DNA of 64,000 nucleotides from Gigaspora rosea (taxonomy: Eukaryota; Glomeromycota; Glomeromycetes; Diversisporales; Gigasporaceae): assembly GCA_003550325.1 (NCBI GenBank), contig QKWP01000415.1, forward strand, positions 258,699-322,698, read 5' to 3'. Both the position numbers and the translations under genes were made by a program. Below the pieces are notes generated by a model, which was not told the DNA's origin, did no database searches, and saw nothing but the letters and a program-made list of their open reading frames with translations. This document shows positions 25,001-36,900 of this stretch, piece by piece; position 1 is the stretch's first letter, and the number at the start of each line of letters is the position of its first letter.

Positions 25001-27589
25001 TATCCAACTTCTCAAGATAATAATATAATAATACAAAATAATAATAAATAATAATAAAAATAAAATAATAAAATAATAAAATAATAAACTATCATTCTAT
25101 AACAATACTATAATGCTGCCAATTTATAGAACACCTATCAGATAGATTTGGATGGTTGTTGCTAATTATCAGGCAATGTCAGATCGATGTCAAAAAGATA
25201 GAAACTGGAAAGATCTAAAATGAACAAAAAATTAATTTTACACGGACTAATTTATTTCTGTTATAAAAGAAATGAATAATAGTCTTATATATCATCAAAA
25301 TCATTATGAGGTTTGTTATTTATTATTGGTTTCGTCATGCATCATGGGTTCATGTATCATGTGTTTTGTCATATGTCATGGGTTTTGACATGCATCATGG
25401 GCTTTGTCATACATCATTGGTTTCATTATTTGTCAATTCATCAATTTGAAGTTGCCTGACGAAATATTTTTGTCATGCGTCAATATTACAAATTATCATA
25501 TGTCAGGCATCATTAATCAAGGATAAGGTGTATAGTTGATTAAAGGAGGTAATTAAAGGAGGTATTAATATATTGATTGAAATAATGTATCAATATAAGG
25601 CTTAAACATATCAGTGATTCAATTAATTAATACAATGATTAAATTAAGAATTTAATTTAAATTTATCAAACAATGAGGTTAGTAATTTAATTAAATGATA
25701 TATTTTAGTAACATGCAGGTATCAATATATCAAATTAAGAGTTTAATAAACAATTTGACTTAGTATAGTTTAATGCAAACAAGCAGTGTTTGAGAATTCG
25801 ACAATACAAAAATAAAGATTATAAGTTGCTTTTAGCTTTGAAATGCCTACTAACTTATACTGTAATTGAAGTTTATTAATCAGAGCAAAGTCTGAGTAAA
25901 CTTTATTAAAACAAACCCTTGACTTTAAATATATAATTAATGAAGTTTGCTATTTACTACTACTGGTATTTATTACTAGTGATCAATTTACCAATAAAAA
26001 TCCAGGATCAGGTGTAACATATAGATCAATTTTTGTATAACTAAACCAAAAATTTTTTAAAAAATTGCTAAAATTGCTTCTAACCTAAAATTTTGTCTAT
26101 GAAACTACTTTTTTTTATGCAAAAAAAAAAAATTCTCACTAAATTTTACTATATACAAAGCCCTAACCTAATCTCTAACATTTACCCTTACTCTAATATT
26201 AAAGAGATTTAATTTTTATTTAATACAAACTGTTTTTTTTGTTTATTTTGTTTTATGCATTGTAGATCACTGGCATTATTACCAGTGGTAATTCGTAGTA
26301 ATTTTCATAATTAATATACATAAATAATTTAAGTGGTAAATCACAAATAAAGGTAAAAATAATAATTATTTTATAATAAATTATAGCAGGCATTTAATAG
26401 TAAATTTCTATAGTGTACAAATGGGCTTTTCTACATATAAAAGTATTTTTTTTACTAAGCAAACCTTTTATAATTTCTAATTAAACTTTGCAGAACCAAC
26501 TTTTCTAATTCTAATGATAGTTGAAACATTCAATTTGCGATAGTATATAACATAATATGAGTATTTATTGATTGTTTACCATAGGGTTTTTTATTATGTT
26601 TAGAAATGTATGATATTTCACTTCTATATACGGCAATTAGTAAAACTCCACCAATTTAACTTTGAAATTTTGACCCTTTAACTGCAGATTACTACTTAAA
26701 CTAGTTTTGTTGTCAGAATATCTTCATTCTGTTATTTCAACTTTAATACATCTTTAATCTTACATGCATTTAGTTCTCGTATAATTTGTATGGCTCTCTA
26801 AATGCTACAAATAAAATGTAATAATTGAATGCTTCAAGTTCATTCAATTCTCCTATGAACTATAATCACACACACTCTTTTTATGAAGGGTAAGCCAGTA
26901 ATATTTAAATGCTTATACTCATTCATTATTTAGAAAAGCAATAATATTTCTTATATAATTAAGAACATTACATAATAGAAGACAAAAGAGATGATTCGTC
27001 ATATAATTATATAAAGCTAGGGTTTACATTATCTATTTATGCAGTATGATAAAAAAATAAATAAGGAAAATAGATATAATATAGTAGAGTTACAAATAAA
27101 AAAAGATAATCAGAAAAGAAATATAGTACAAGAATACAATCAAAAGAAGGTTTAAGGGTGATCAATCAGAGAATCGATTGGTCAATCAAAGCAAGGATAA
27201 AAAAATTTTAATTGCAGGAATAACAGACTCCTCTTCTAAATTATTGAGCTTCTGCGAGATTGAAGAGTTTAATACAAAGTTTAGAGACTTTATATAGAAA
27301 TGATATCACTTTAATCTATTCCCATAAAATTTTTGTTTTAAAACTTTGTTATCTAGTATTCAAAGCTTATAAATTCTGTGGTCAAGAGCATCATGAATAT
27401 AGAAAGGGCCTTCCTATTTTTTTTTAATTTGTCCTTATGGGTTTCCTCCAAAAAAGATTTATATCGAAGAACTTGTTCTCTTATAGAATAACTGTCAATA
27501 GGATATAATTGATCATATCACCTTTTTTGTCTAATTTGGGCTTTCTTTATTTTTATATAATCTTTTCTTTGGGCTTCCGAGAGGTCACT

Positions 27590-28290
27590 TAGTAAAATTG
27601 TAATTCTTCAAAGTATTTGGCCTTGGAGTTTCTCCTTGTTTGAAGGGATCCTTTTGTCATTTCCTTAATTACTTCTGAGGGTAGAATAGGGTCTCTTTCA
27701 TATAGAAAAAAAAAGTGTCCTGTGGTACTATGTTAGATAGTACAATAGGTGAATAGAGCAGCCAGAAGGTATTGGTCCCAATCTTCTTAAAATGTATGAC
27801 ATATTTGGACAGGATTTCACATAAGGTTCAGTTGAACTGCTCAACCAGCCTGTTAGTCTGAGGTGGTATGCTGTTGAATAACAGTGATTAACTCAGAACT
27901 GGGCACAAACAGCTTCTACTAGAAGGTTATTAAAGTGCTTTACTTGGTCTAATAGAAGGATTTTTGAGCAACTATGCTGGCATATAATGTCTTCAATAAT
28001 AAATAATACAATGGCAGGTGCATTGGCTTCAAAAAAGCACATGCCTTTGGCCATTTTGTAAGATATTTATTTGGTGGCAACTACAATATATTTCTTTTTC
28101 GGAGCTAGTTAAAGACAATAGCCCCACAATGTCAATTCCAATTTGGTTAAAGGGCTGACTAATTTTGATAAGAAAAGGAGTTCATGTATTTAGGTTTTTC
28201 CCAGCACTAACATAGGTTACAAGACCTGTTATACTTTTTTATATCTTCCCCCATCTGGGCCAAAAGAACCTCTGTACAATTCGTTAAAGA
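27590..28290 (-). pseudogene. Ty3/gypsy integrase, decayed
   Basis: Minus-strand translation gives a zinc-binding remnant (GEDIKKYNRSCNLC near 28200-28270), the first catalytic aspartate region (QIGIDIVGLL near 28130), after a frameshift IVVATK, and KMAKGMCFFEANAPA, then AALFTYCTI*HSTTG further on. These match the integrase order HHCC, then catalytic core. Several stops and at least one frameshift break it. Confidence 0.75.
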
Positions 28291-28980
28291 GTAAATTAAA
28301 AGTTGAAATGTCTGGACTTAGAGTCCAAATATAGGCTAAAAAGTATAGAAAGGACCTTGTGGAGTAAAAAAACTCAAGGTATCTAGAAGGTATTTGTTGC
28401 AAGTTTTTTTTATAAAACTTTGTTAATAAGAATATAGTGTTTGGTTTTATTTTGCAATATCTTTTGTTGTTGTAGCTTACAAGCCATAGGGTTGTTTAGG
28501 TATTTAGTATAGGTATGATAGAGTAGGGGGTCTATGGTGATATCGATTAAAGTAATCTGATAGGTCAAAAATAAAAATTGTAGTAACTAAATATAAATAA
28601 AAGAAAAAGAAAATACAAGGAATAACTGGAAAAGATGGATAGTTAGAATTGGGATGATTCAGAAAGAGCTAGAAGATTTTTAACTATCTAGAGAGACAAT
28701 TAACCTTGGTATATCATTTCACCGCACAGTGTTTAATCTCGAAGTTGCATTCTTGCAACATCAAAATCCAACAAGTTAATCTTTTTTTGTAAGCCTTTGT
28801 CTGAACAAAAACTTAAGAGCAGAGGGATTAGTTATTAGAGTAAACTGGACCTTGTGAAAATACTACTAAAATATGATATTGACCAAACTATGGCCAAACA
28901 TTCTTGTTTGGTTATTATGTAATTTCTCTTAGCCAAGGTCAAAGTTCGACTAACATATAAAATCACTCTTATCTACCCTT

Positions 28981-29130
28981 GGGTATCTCATTGAGAAAGA
29001 ATAGCTTCTATGAAAATTCCAAAGGCATCAGTGAAAAGTAAAAATCTCTGGTTGAAATTTGGATAAGTGAGAATAGGTGCAGATATAAGTTTTTTCTTTA
29101 AAGCTTGAAAAGCTTCCTGCTGTTCTTTGG
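28981..29130 (-). pseudogene. Ty3/gypsy RNase H start, decayed
   Basis: The minus strand reads SAPILTYPNFNQRFLLFTDA followed by FGIFIEAILSQ, the beginning of the RNase H domain with its first aspartate in FTDA. A stop follows directly. Upstream, a frame carrying KNSRKLFKL replaces the usual linker. Confidence 0.75.
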
Positions 29131-29254
29131 TTCAGATATAGTGTTCATTTTTTTTCAAAAGGAGATTAAGGGGTTTAGCTAATTTTGAGAAGTTTCTAAT
29201 AAAATCAGTGGTAGTAGGCTGCTAATTTTAAAAATTCATGGAGCTGTCGCAAGG

Positions 29255-29880
29255 TAGTTGGTCTTGAAAATTTTGGATAACCTTGACTTTTCTTGGGTCT
29301 GTCGAAATTCTATCTTTACTTACAATGTATTCAAGGAATCTAAGTTTCTTTTGAGCAAAGTAACATTTCTGGGGTTTAGTTTTAACCCTGCTTTTTTGAG
29401 CTGTTGTAAACTTTTGCTAAGTGTAAGTAGTGTTCTTCAAAAGAAGAAGAAAAAAATATTAACATCATTGAGATAAATGACAACAAATTCCCTGTTGATA
29501 CCCTAAATATCTCATCTATGAGCTATTGAAATGTTGCTAGAGCATTAGTCAGCTTAAAAAGCATAATATTGAATTCGTACTTGTCCAAATAGCATATAAA
29601 GGCCATTTTTTCTCGATTATCTGGATCCATCTCTATCTGCTAGTATCTACTAGCCAAGTCAAGAGAGATGTACTATAAAGAATATTTGAGAGTATCCAAA
29701 AGATTATCTATAATAAGTAGAGGGTAATTATTTTTTTAAATGACTGTGTTGAGTCACCAATAGTCTATACAAAAATAAGTTTTTTTCTTTTGATTTTCCA
29801 GAACTACTAGGGACAACCATGAGCTAGAGGATGGTCTAATAATACCTGCATCAAGCATATTAGCTATTTCTTGTTCCAAA
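29255..29880 (-). pseudogene. Ty3/gypsy reverse transcriptase, decayed
   Basis: Minus-strand motifs appear in order: EQEIANMLDAGII, PSSSSWLSLVVL, TYFCIDYW, SLDLASRY*QIEMDPDN, LTNALATFQ*LIDEIF, VVIYLNDVNIF and LKLNP. The YxDD-type active-site box reads YLND, so one catalytic aspartate is changed to asparagine (GAT to AAT). Tryptophan and glutamine codons have become TAG stops. Inactive. Confidence 0.85.
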
Positions 29881-30065
29881 ATTTTTTTCTCTTTTGAAGA
29901 TACCCAATATACTCTTTGTTTGATAGGGATGGTGTTTCCAGTAAAAATTTTATATATAACTAGGCCAGTTCAACCAAGATCTATAGACATCCAAACAAAA
30001 GGCCTCTAGTACTTGAGAATAAACATATTCATTCATTTTTGATTCTTTGATTCAAGAGTTCCTAT

Positions 30066-30506
30066 TAGTGATATGAATCAAAAATCGATTAATTGACTAG
30101 TTGATTGAGTTGGCAACTAATCGATTAACTGTTACAAACCTGATTTTAATCGATTAACCAAACTAATCAATTAATCGATTAATCGATTTTCAACTAATTG
30201 ATTAATTGATTAACTAATTAATTGATTATTTGATTAGTTGGTTAATTGATTAGTTGTCTATGCACCAATATATGCTGCTATAAATATATATAGAGATTGT
30301 ATGTGCAGTACAGTACATATCAGATATTTAGCTAATTGATTAGTCGATTAATCACAATCAATTAACTGATTATTGATTAATTGGTTAATCAATTAATCAA
30401 TTAATTGATTAGTTAATTAGTTAAACATAATCAACTATTATTCGATTTTTTTAAAAATTTTCAACTAACTAATCAATTATAATTTTTTGCCTGATTTATA
30501 ACACTA
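30066..30506. mobile_element. hAT-type element made of TTGATTAATCG repeats
   Basis: The ends are TAGTGATATGAATC and GATTTATAACACTA. The 8 bases GTTCCTAT flank it directly on both sides (30058-30065 and 30507-30514). Both subterminal halves are dense arrays of GATTAATTGATT and AATCGATTAA words around a unique centre at about 30270-30330. It is inserted in the Ty3/gypsy pol region and has no coding capacity. Confidence 0.8.
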
Positions 30507-31081
30507 GTTCCTATATCCAATTTGGGGGCAAGCTCAAGGGTTTTGTCAAAAAAAAAAGTAAATTCTAATGCAGGGTCATTATTATCAAAACAGTCTGTTC
30601 CATATTAAAGTTATCTCATTTTACTAAGTTTTTGGAGTAACATAACATTCCAAGGAAATACAATAAGTTGTTATTAAAATTTATTCGAAGCATAAAGTCA
30701 TCATATTGGGAAGAAGATTCCTCTAAAATGGGACTGCTTGGGTTACAACAAAATTTAAATAGATCAAAAATGAGTGGAATATAATAATAAAAAGCCTCTC
30801 TTCTTCAGAAAATTTTAATAATCGATCTTTTAACTCTTCTTCTTTATATTACTTTCTTCTCCTTCTTCTAACCTGATATCCTTATTACCTTCTTTTTTGT
30901 TATTTTGGTTTTCTTCTTTTGGATAATTATTCTCTTGAATAGGAACATGCTACAATTAACAAAATTCAATAGAAATTACAACCTTATCATTTTCCTACTA
31001 GAACGTCATTTCAAAAGTGTCATAGTCTATTTTGGTATAAACTTTGGACAACTAATCATTACCAACAATAGCTTAATATGA

Positions 31082-31320
31082 CTAGGCATTGGTCACAACA
31101 ATGTTAATAGGAATCTCCACTCCTCTAACAACAAATATAAAGTTTGAAATTTCACTGATTGCTCTCTTACTTTGGTCATAGACATTAACCATGTTTACTA
31201 TGAAAGGTCCCTCAACTTTTACTCCCAAATCACTTAATAGGTGAAACAAAACAACACTAGGAAGAACCATTATTTACAATCAAGAGTATCACTCTATTAA
31301 AAACTATTGCATCACAATAT
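31082..31320 (-). pseudogene. Ty3/gypsy protease, decayed
   Basis: A 62-codon minus-strand frame (31082-31270) reads DLGVKVEGPFIVNMVN and VRGVEIPINIVV, the body of a retropepsin-like domain. Just upstream, NNGSS stands where the active-site D-[ST]-G is expected, so the catalytic aspartate is lost (D to N). Confidence 0.65.
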
Positions 31321-31599
31321 AAAGCTGTTGAAGTTAGAGTGAGCTGGAGATTAGCATGATTACGAGTTTTTTACTTTGGCATAGCCTTCTTTCAAAGTCC
31401 CTTTATTAACTCGATGCACATAAAAGGAACTAATCAGAAAAATTATCTGATAGTAATATTAGCATGTTTATTACAAAAATATTGGCTACTACCAAATAAG
31501 AAGGTACTAAAGCAGTTATTTGCAGAGGGTCTTTAGAGAGTTTCTGTTTTCAGGCAATCACAGGTTTATTGGTTCTTGTAAAGTATTTAACTGACTGTT

Positions 31600-32900
31600 T
31601 TGCCTTCTTATCCTATGCACTTGTCATTAAATCTTCCTCAGTTTGTTGCTGCTTGAGCCTTGTGGACCATATAGGCCTTTTATTTTTCTCTCCAGTCATA
31701 AATATTTGGTTGTTCCTTATAAGATTCAAAAAAGTATGAGCAGCACTTGAGATATGTTCACTATTACCGAGGTTAACAGGAGAATTGTTCTGATGTTAAT
31801 TATTTTTGTTAACAGGGATAGCATTATTCCTGGTGGCCATAGCTCTTGAATTATTTAGTTGGAGAGTTTGAGAACAGTCTCAAGCATAGTGCCTAGTCTG
31901 GTCATACTGATATCAGAAGTAATAGAGTTGATTGTTCCAATTCTGTCAAGGCAGATTATGATTTTCTTTCATTTGGGTTACTATAGCTATAAAGGCTTCT
32001 CCCAGCTTTATTATCACCTCTTTTGTTTTTAAAGGAGTATCCACTAGAAGGGGTGGCAGGAAGAATATTTATATAGGAATTAGAACTTGAAGGGACTGGT
32101 GCATAGGTAACAGAAGGTAAGTAAGAATTAAAAAATATAGTGCTTTGTTTAAATGAAGTTTCGAACGCTTTTGTCTATTCATATACAGTGACAAGAGTAT
32201 GAGGCATAAATAGGGTTACAGAAAGAGAAAGTTCAGTTTGAAGGCCGTTTATAAATATTTGTGCTTTTGTACTATCAGAGTATCATGCCCTCTGGCTTCA
32301 ACTCTTCATAATAATTCTTAAAAAGTAACATAGTAAAAATTGATATCTTTAACAGAGCCTGTTTCCTTTGAGTAAGCTGAGCAAACCACTTGCTCTTTAA
32401 TACAAGAGTTCTAAATTGAGTAATAAAGGAGGGTTAAAAGCTTCAATTCAGGATGGCACAATCATTTAATTGATTGATAGACAATAATTGTACCTAATTA
32501 GTAACCTACCACATGGTCACAGCTTTTTTGAGTTTCAGAACACTTAAAGGATTCTTTCATTTGATTTGCCTCAAAGGCTTTTTCTACATCTTTGAGCTAA
32601 GAAATTGGGTCTTGTTCTTTAGCTAAGAATTCAGAATATGCGATTAAATTAAGTTCATGAGGCTAAGCTTTAGAAAGGTTGATTTGAGAAATGGGATTAT
32701 GCTGTATCTGAAAAACTAAATTTCCAATTTGTCATATAAGAAGAACCATTAAATTAACTTCTTCTTCTTCCTCTAGTAGTCGGGATAGTAGCTAGAAATT
32801 GGGTTGTTAGTTATCAAGATTTGGGTCAATCAGATAAATGCTATTATTGTTTTACCCATTTTGCCCATTTCTTCAAAGTCTTCAGAGAGTTTACTGATGT
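31600..32900 (-). pseudogene. Ty3/gypsy gag region with zinc-knuckle relic
   Basis: Near 31870-31925 the minus strand gives QTRHYA*DC, the second half of a CCHC zinc knuckle whose first cysteines are gone. The rest is an open-and-broken frame of gag size between protease and the right LTR. Assignment rests on order and the knuckle. Confidence 0.5.
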
Positions 32901-32917
32901 TTTCAATATTTCAGAAA

Positions 32918-33671
32918 GGGGCCCAGAAGGACCCTAAACAATTTATGTGAGGTTATATTTGAAAAATAGCTAATGGAGGCCCGTTTTTTAAAAAAGGTTA
33001 TATTTAAAAAGTAGGTATGAAGAAAAAGTTTATATTTGAAAACAGCTAAACAACAAAAAAAGTATATTTAAAAGAATGCTAATGGGGTAATTTTTATAAA
33101 TCTTATATTTGAAATGTGGTAATGAAAAATCTGGGCTATAAATGCAAAAATTGAAAAAAAACAAAAATCAGAAAAATATAAAAATTAAATAAAAATTAAG
33201 CAAAATGGTTTTTTAAGTTTTTTCAAACATTTTGTGGTATATATATTTATGATCCATGGTAGCTTATAGATTAAATGGGCTTAAAAAATTTTGAACTTTG
33301 TTTTTTTTTTTTTTTTTTTTAGAGAACCATGATGGGTATATAATCGTTAAAGATCTGTTAATCATTATATATCGTTTCAAATAATTATAATTATAATCGA
33401 TTTATAGATATATAATGATTATAATATAAAAAATGATATATATCGATTATAGATATATATCGATTTTTAACCAGTTTGTTTTTCTTTTTTTAAAGAACAG
33501 TATTTTTTTTTTTTTTAAAGATGTTATATTTCAAAAAAAGTTAAAAATGGGTAAAAGTTCAATTTAATATTTGAAATGTAGCTGATATATATCAAACCAA
33601 AAGTGCTAACCAAAAAATTTTTACTATGATGCTCAAATATAACCTTACATAGATTATTCAGGGTTTGGCCC
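32918..33671. mobile_element. TIR element with TTATATTTGAAA subterminal repeats
   Basis: The left end GGGCCCAGAAGGACCCTAA... and the right end ...TTCAGGGTTTGGCCC are inverted relatives; the match improves inward at TATGTGAGGTTATATTTGA versus TCAAATATAACCTTACATA. TATATTTGAAA-GTAGCTAATG-like units recur inside each end. No clear target duplication was found, so hAT membership is inferred from architecture and the CAGGGCC-like end. Confidence 0.55.
33299..33320. repeat. Poly(T) run
   Basis: Twenty-two T in a row within the TIR element, followed by an ATATATCGATTATAG-type repeat to about 33475. Confidence 0.8.
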
Positions 33672-34114
33672 TGATAAATACATATGTTTTTTGATAGCTC
33701 GTAAGAATTATGTTTACAAGATTAAGAAAATCTGGAGGACTGCTATACTAAAAAGAAAAAATAAAGTGCCTAAGGAGATTATCTGGGATATTTTCTAGAC
33801 TGAGATAAGTAAGTTCCTCAAAATATTGTATAGCATACTGTGAATAATGAGTGGCTAGATGGGTTTGATTGTACCATGTCCAAAAGTTAAGAAATTGTCC
33901 TGAAAGTTTTTTGGTCAGTGGAAAACAAAGAATGCAAGATTCATCTCAATAATGTTTTATGAGATATTCAATAGCCTAGGAAGCTTTTCCAAAAAGATAA
34001 TGATATTGGTCATGTCTATGGTTATTTCGAAAGTGTTGTTCAAAATTATTTATACAAAATACCAATTAAATGTGAAATTTTAAGTGTGGCATTCTCCATA
34101 AAATTGGCACTATT

Positions 34115-34354
34115 TGTTACTATCAATTAGAAGAAAATCAGAATATCGCCAATATAGACTCAAAATAGTAAGCTAAATTTGGTTATGTGAGATAGATATA
34201 AGAATTTATAACTCTAAGAAATTTCTAAAAGGAAAGCAAGTACTTTGGTGTAAAAGGAATTGAATGGAGGAGATTATATATATGAAGTGGAGTAATAATT
34301 ATGTGATCAAGAATAAGGTGTATAGTTAATTAGAGTAGGTATTAATATATTACA
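34115..34354 (-). repeat. Right (5') LTR of the Ty3/gypsy element
   Basis: Begins TGTTACTATCAATTAG and ends ATATATTACA. It is the uninterrupted partner of the left LTR and shows the empty sites of both insertions found there. Confidence 0.7.
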
Positions 34355-34492
34355 GTTTGGGAATATACTATATTTGGTCATTGCAGATTGCACCTTATTT
34401 AGCAATAATCTTTTGTTAGATTGTTCTAGATTTTTTCCAGACTATTCCACATGCTATAAAGATTGGCCAATAAAATTTATAAATTAACCAGT

Positions 34493-34573
34493 CCTACAAT
34501 AATCACACTTGTAATGCACTTTTTTCTAAGTGCATATTATCTCAAGAACACGCACTTATAGAGGTTTTGCTAT
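34493..34573. mobile_element. Degenerate pogo-like MITE copy
   Basis: Contains ACTTGTAATGCAC and GCACTTATAGAGGTTTTGCTA, which resemble the ends and internal TAAATGCAC words of the better copies at 51339 and 57660. Confidence 0.4.
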
Positions 34574-36258
34574 ATTTGACTTCAAATTAATTTATTTTAC
34601 TTTCTGATTAATGATTTTTTAAAAAGGTTACTTATTTATAAGCTCTACAAATACTTCTGATTTCAAAGTTTCGAACCACAAATAATTTGAAAAGCATAGA
34701 TACGACTAGTCAAGTTATTTGCTACACTGATTGTGGTTAGTGGTTTTCTATTACATTACTTTATTCACATGAAATTCCTGGGGACCAATGTCTTATTCCT
34801 TATTCAATCCCTACCCATATTATTAGTGAAGGTGTTGTATCATATGCATGTAATACTGACCATTCTTCCTGTCTTTTTGATCAGTTGACTCTTGTTAATA
34901 TGCATATAGTACTCCTATTTATATTTTTATTTTTGAAATGTAATTAGTTACAATTATAAAATTTTTGATACATAATAATCTATTTATTAAAATACAGTAA
35001 TCAAAGAAAGTAAAAAAATGTAACACCAAATATAATTAAAATCATATAGTATTTTTATAACTAAACACAAGAAATTGCAAAAAATTTATTACAATAAAAT
35101 ATAAAGCATTAAAAAAAAAGATTGTTTAAAATATTATGCACTACAAACAACAGATTTTGAAACAAATGAATGCCTATTTTACTCTTTCCAACTTCAATTC
35201 TAGTATGATAGCAATATCCAAGACTATATATATATCATTAACATGATCTATCTTTGCATGCTTTTAATAATATTCGAATACCTTGCATTTACTCTAGTTA
35301 ACTTCAATTTCATTTGGATATTAATAGCCAAGGCTATTAACATTATCCATCTCAGCCAATTTTCAGAGAATCTTATTTCAAAAATATACAGTAATATTTG
35401 ATTTTATTTTTTTTTATTCATATATAAATTTTCAGTAAAATTTTAGAGCTTTAATTTTTGCAATTTGGGTTATTAAAAAAGTACTCAATTAATTTGAGGC
35501 TTTATTTAGTTTAAGAGCACCAGAATATAGATAAGATTTTCTAGATCACATAATAATCTAATTTCTAATCTAGGTTGGGATCATGTCACTATATTAGCAC
35601 TTTTATCTACTTTAGTATTTTTATCAAAATTATTTTATCATATGATTTTTGGCATAAAATAACAAGATTGCATATAATATAATATATGCAGAATATCAGA
35701 ACAAAATAGTTGATTTTTCAAAAGTTTCTTTTGTACTTTAAAAAAAATTCTTGAGGGATTTTACTATACTTATTGCTAACATCAAGTCCTATAGGAACTC
35801 TAACCCTAATTTAAACAAGCTTGATACTTTTTAAATTTCAAATTCTGGTCCAAATTATAATTCAAACAAAATTTAAAATCATATCCTGTATACTAAAGTA
35901 ATTTATTTTATTTTTATTTTTTTTATTATTTTTATTTTTTTTTCCGTTTTTTAACCGAGACCTTGCTCTTATTCATTTATTAAGTTGATAATTTATTACA
36001 TGCAAAAGAGAAGTTAAAATAATATATTACAACTCTATGAAAAAAGATGAATCAGGCTTCATGATGGCCTTCTACTACCAACAATCTTTACCCAAGGCCT
36101 AATTGTTAGCTGAACAGAGTTATTTTATAATAACCTGTCAGACTTTATAATAAAAATTGTTAACATTGATAACCCTGTCCTGACTAACCAGCCCAGGTCA
36201 CAACGAAAAGCAGTTATATAGTCTGGACTGCTTGATATAGAGCTTCTAGAATCTTCTT

Positions 36259-36708
36259 TTAAAAGTTTCTCCTTAAGTCTCGCACGTCTATGACGATTGT
36301 ATCCAATACAGTAGGTGCCTTTCCTTTTTGGGGCAGTAAATACTGCAGATCTTTTGGAAGGGGTACGCCAATTCGCCCACTTTTTGAAAATTCTTTACAA
36401 ACCAACAACACCAAAAAATTTACTTGTAACTGTATTAGAGACAGTGGTTCTTCTTGTATAGTCCAATATTCATCAGAGAGCCGCCAAAGACTTCCCAATA
36501 TGTGGTAAGTAATAAACTCTAAGCTTGTCAGCAGGTAATCTATGAACTTTACCTCTAAACGACAAGTGCTGGTTTTGTGGTGAGTGACAAACTCTAAAGC
36601 TGTTAGCAGATACTCAGTTAACTGTATTCCTAAATAACAGCTGCCAGTTGTATGTTTTTTTGGTTTTTCTACTGTTTTTTTGAGACTATTTTTCTGAAGT
36701 ATTAGCAT
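36259..36708 (-). CDS. Unidentified 149-codon ORF with an internal duplication
   Basis: An open minus-strand frame in a region otherwise full of stops and poorer in CpG. It contains two related segments (GIQLTEYLLTALEFVTHHK and EVKFIDYLLTSLEFITYH) from a duplication of about 75 nt. I do not recognise the family. It may belong to a mobile element bounded by the inverted repeat at 35522/38380. No flanking exons were found. Could be a gene fragment or chance. Confidence 0.35.
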   Translation of the reverse strand: MLILQKNSLKKTVEKPKKHTTGSCYLGIQLTEYLLTALEFVTHHKTSTCRLEVKFIDYLLTSLEFITYHILGSLWRLSDEYWTIQEEPLSLIQLQVNFLVLLVCKEFSKSGRIGVPLPKDLQYLLPQKGKAPTVLDTIVIDVRDLRRNF

Positions 36709-36759
36709 TTTTGTTGGTACAAGTGATCAGCGGATAGAGTTATGGAAGATCTATTATTT

Positions 36760-36900
36760 TTATTTTTTTATTTTTATTTTTTTATTTTTATTTTATTTTT
36801 ATTTTTATTTTTTATTTTTAATTTATTTTTTATTTTATTTTTTTTTATTTTTAATTTAATTTATTTTTATTTGTTTTCTAATTTTATTTTTTTTATAAAT
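36760..36900. repeat. Low-complexity TTTTTATTTT tract
   Basis: About 140 bp of T-runs broken by single A. It makes a spurious Phe/Leu/Ile frame on the plus strand. A similar shorter tract is at 35900-35945. Confidence 0.85.

Larger units (their letters stand above)
23185..25516. mobile_element. MULE-like TIR element with tandem-repeat ends
   Basis: The ends AATGATACCTGAC and GTCAGGCATCATT are inverted copies. TCAAGGATAA occurs directly on both sides (23175-23184 and 25517-25526), while the sister LTR at about 34301 carries the site once. A 9-10-bp duplication suits Mutator-like elements. Both ends hold tandem repeats in opposite orientation: TTGACGATTGATGAAACCC-like at 23235-23400 and TTTGTCATGCATCATGGG-like at 25310-25440. 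No transposase frame is visible. Exact ends are uncertain by one or two bases. Confidence 0.6.
22477..25575 (-). repeat. Left (3') LTR of the Ty3/gypsy element, split into three parts
   Basis: The parts 22477-22642, 23144-23184 and 25517-25575 align in order with 34115-34354. They share the block AATCAGAATA-CGCCAATATA and the block TTTCTAAAAGGA, and both LTRs end with GGTATTAATATATT. The gaps are exactly the two later insertions. Confidence 0.75.
22477..34354 (-). mobile_element. Decayed Ty3/gypsy LTR retrotransposon, interrupted by later insertions
   Basis: LTR-like sequence at 22477 onward recurs at 34115-34354. Between them the minus strand reads, from right to left, gag with a zinc-knuckle relic, protease, reverse transcriptase, RNase H and integrase: the Ty3/gypsy order. 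All frames are broken by stops and shifts, so it cannot make protein. The left LTR is split by a solo LTR (22643-23143) and a MULE-like element (about 23185-25516), which stretches the total length. The interior also contains inverted-repeat elements at 30066-30506 and 32918-33671. No target duplication could be read at the outer ends, in line with old age. Confidence 0.8.

Noticed and set aside
29258..29476. 72-codon plus-strand frame
   Set aside because: It is antisense to the reverse transcriptase of the decayed Ty3/gypsy element, which reads on the minus strand.
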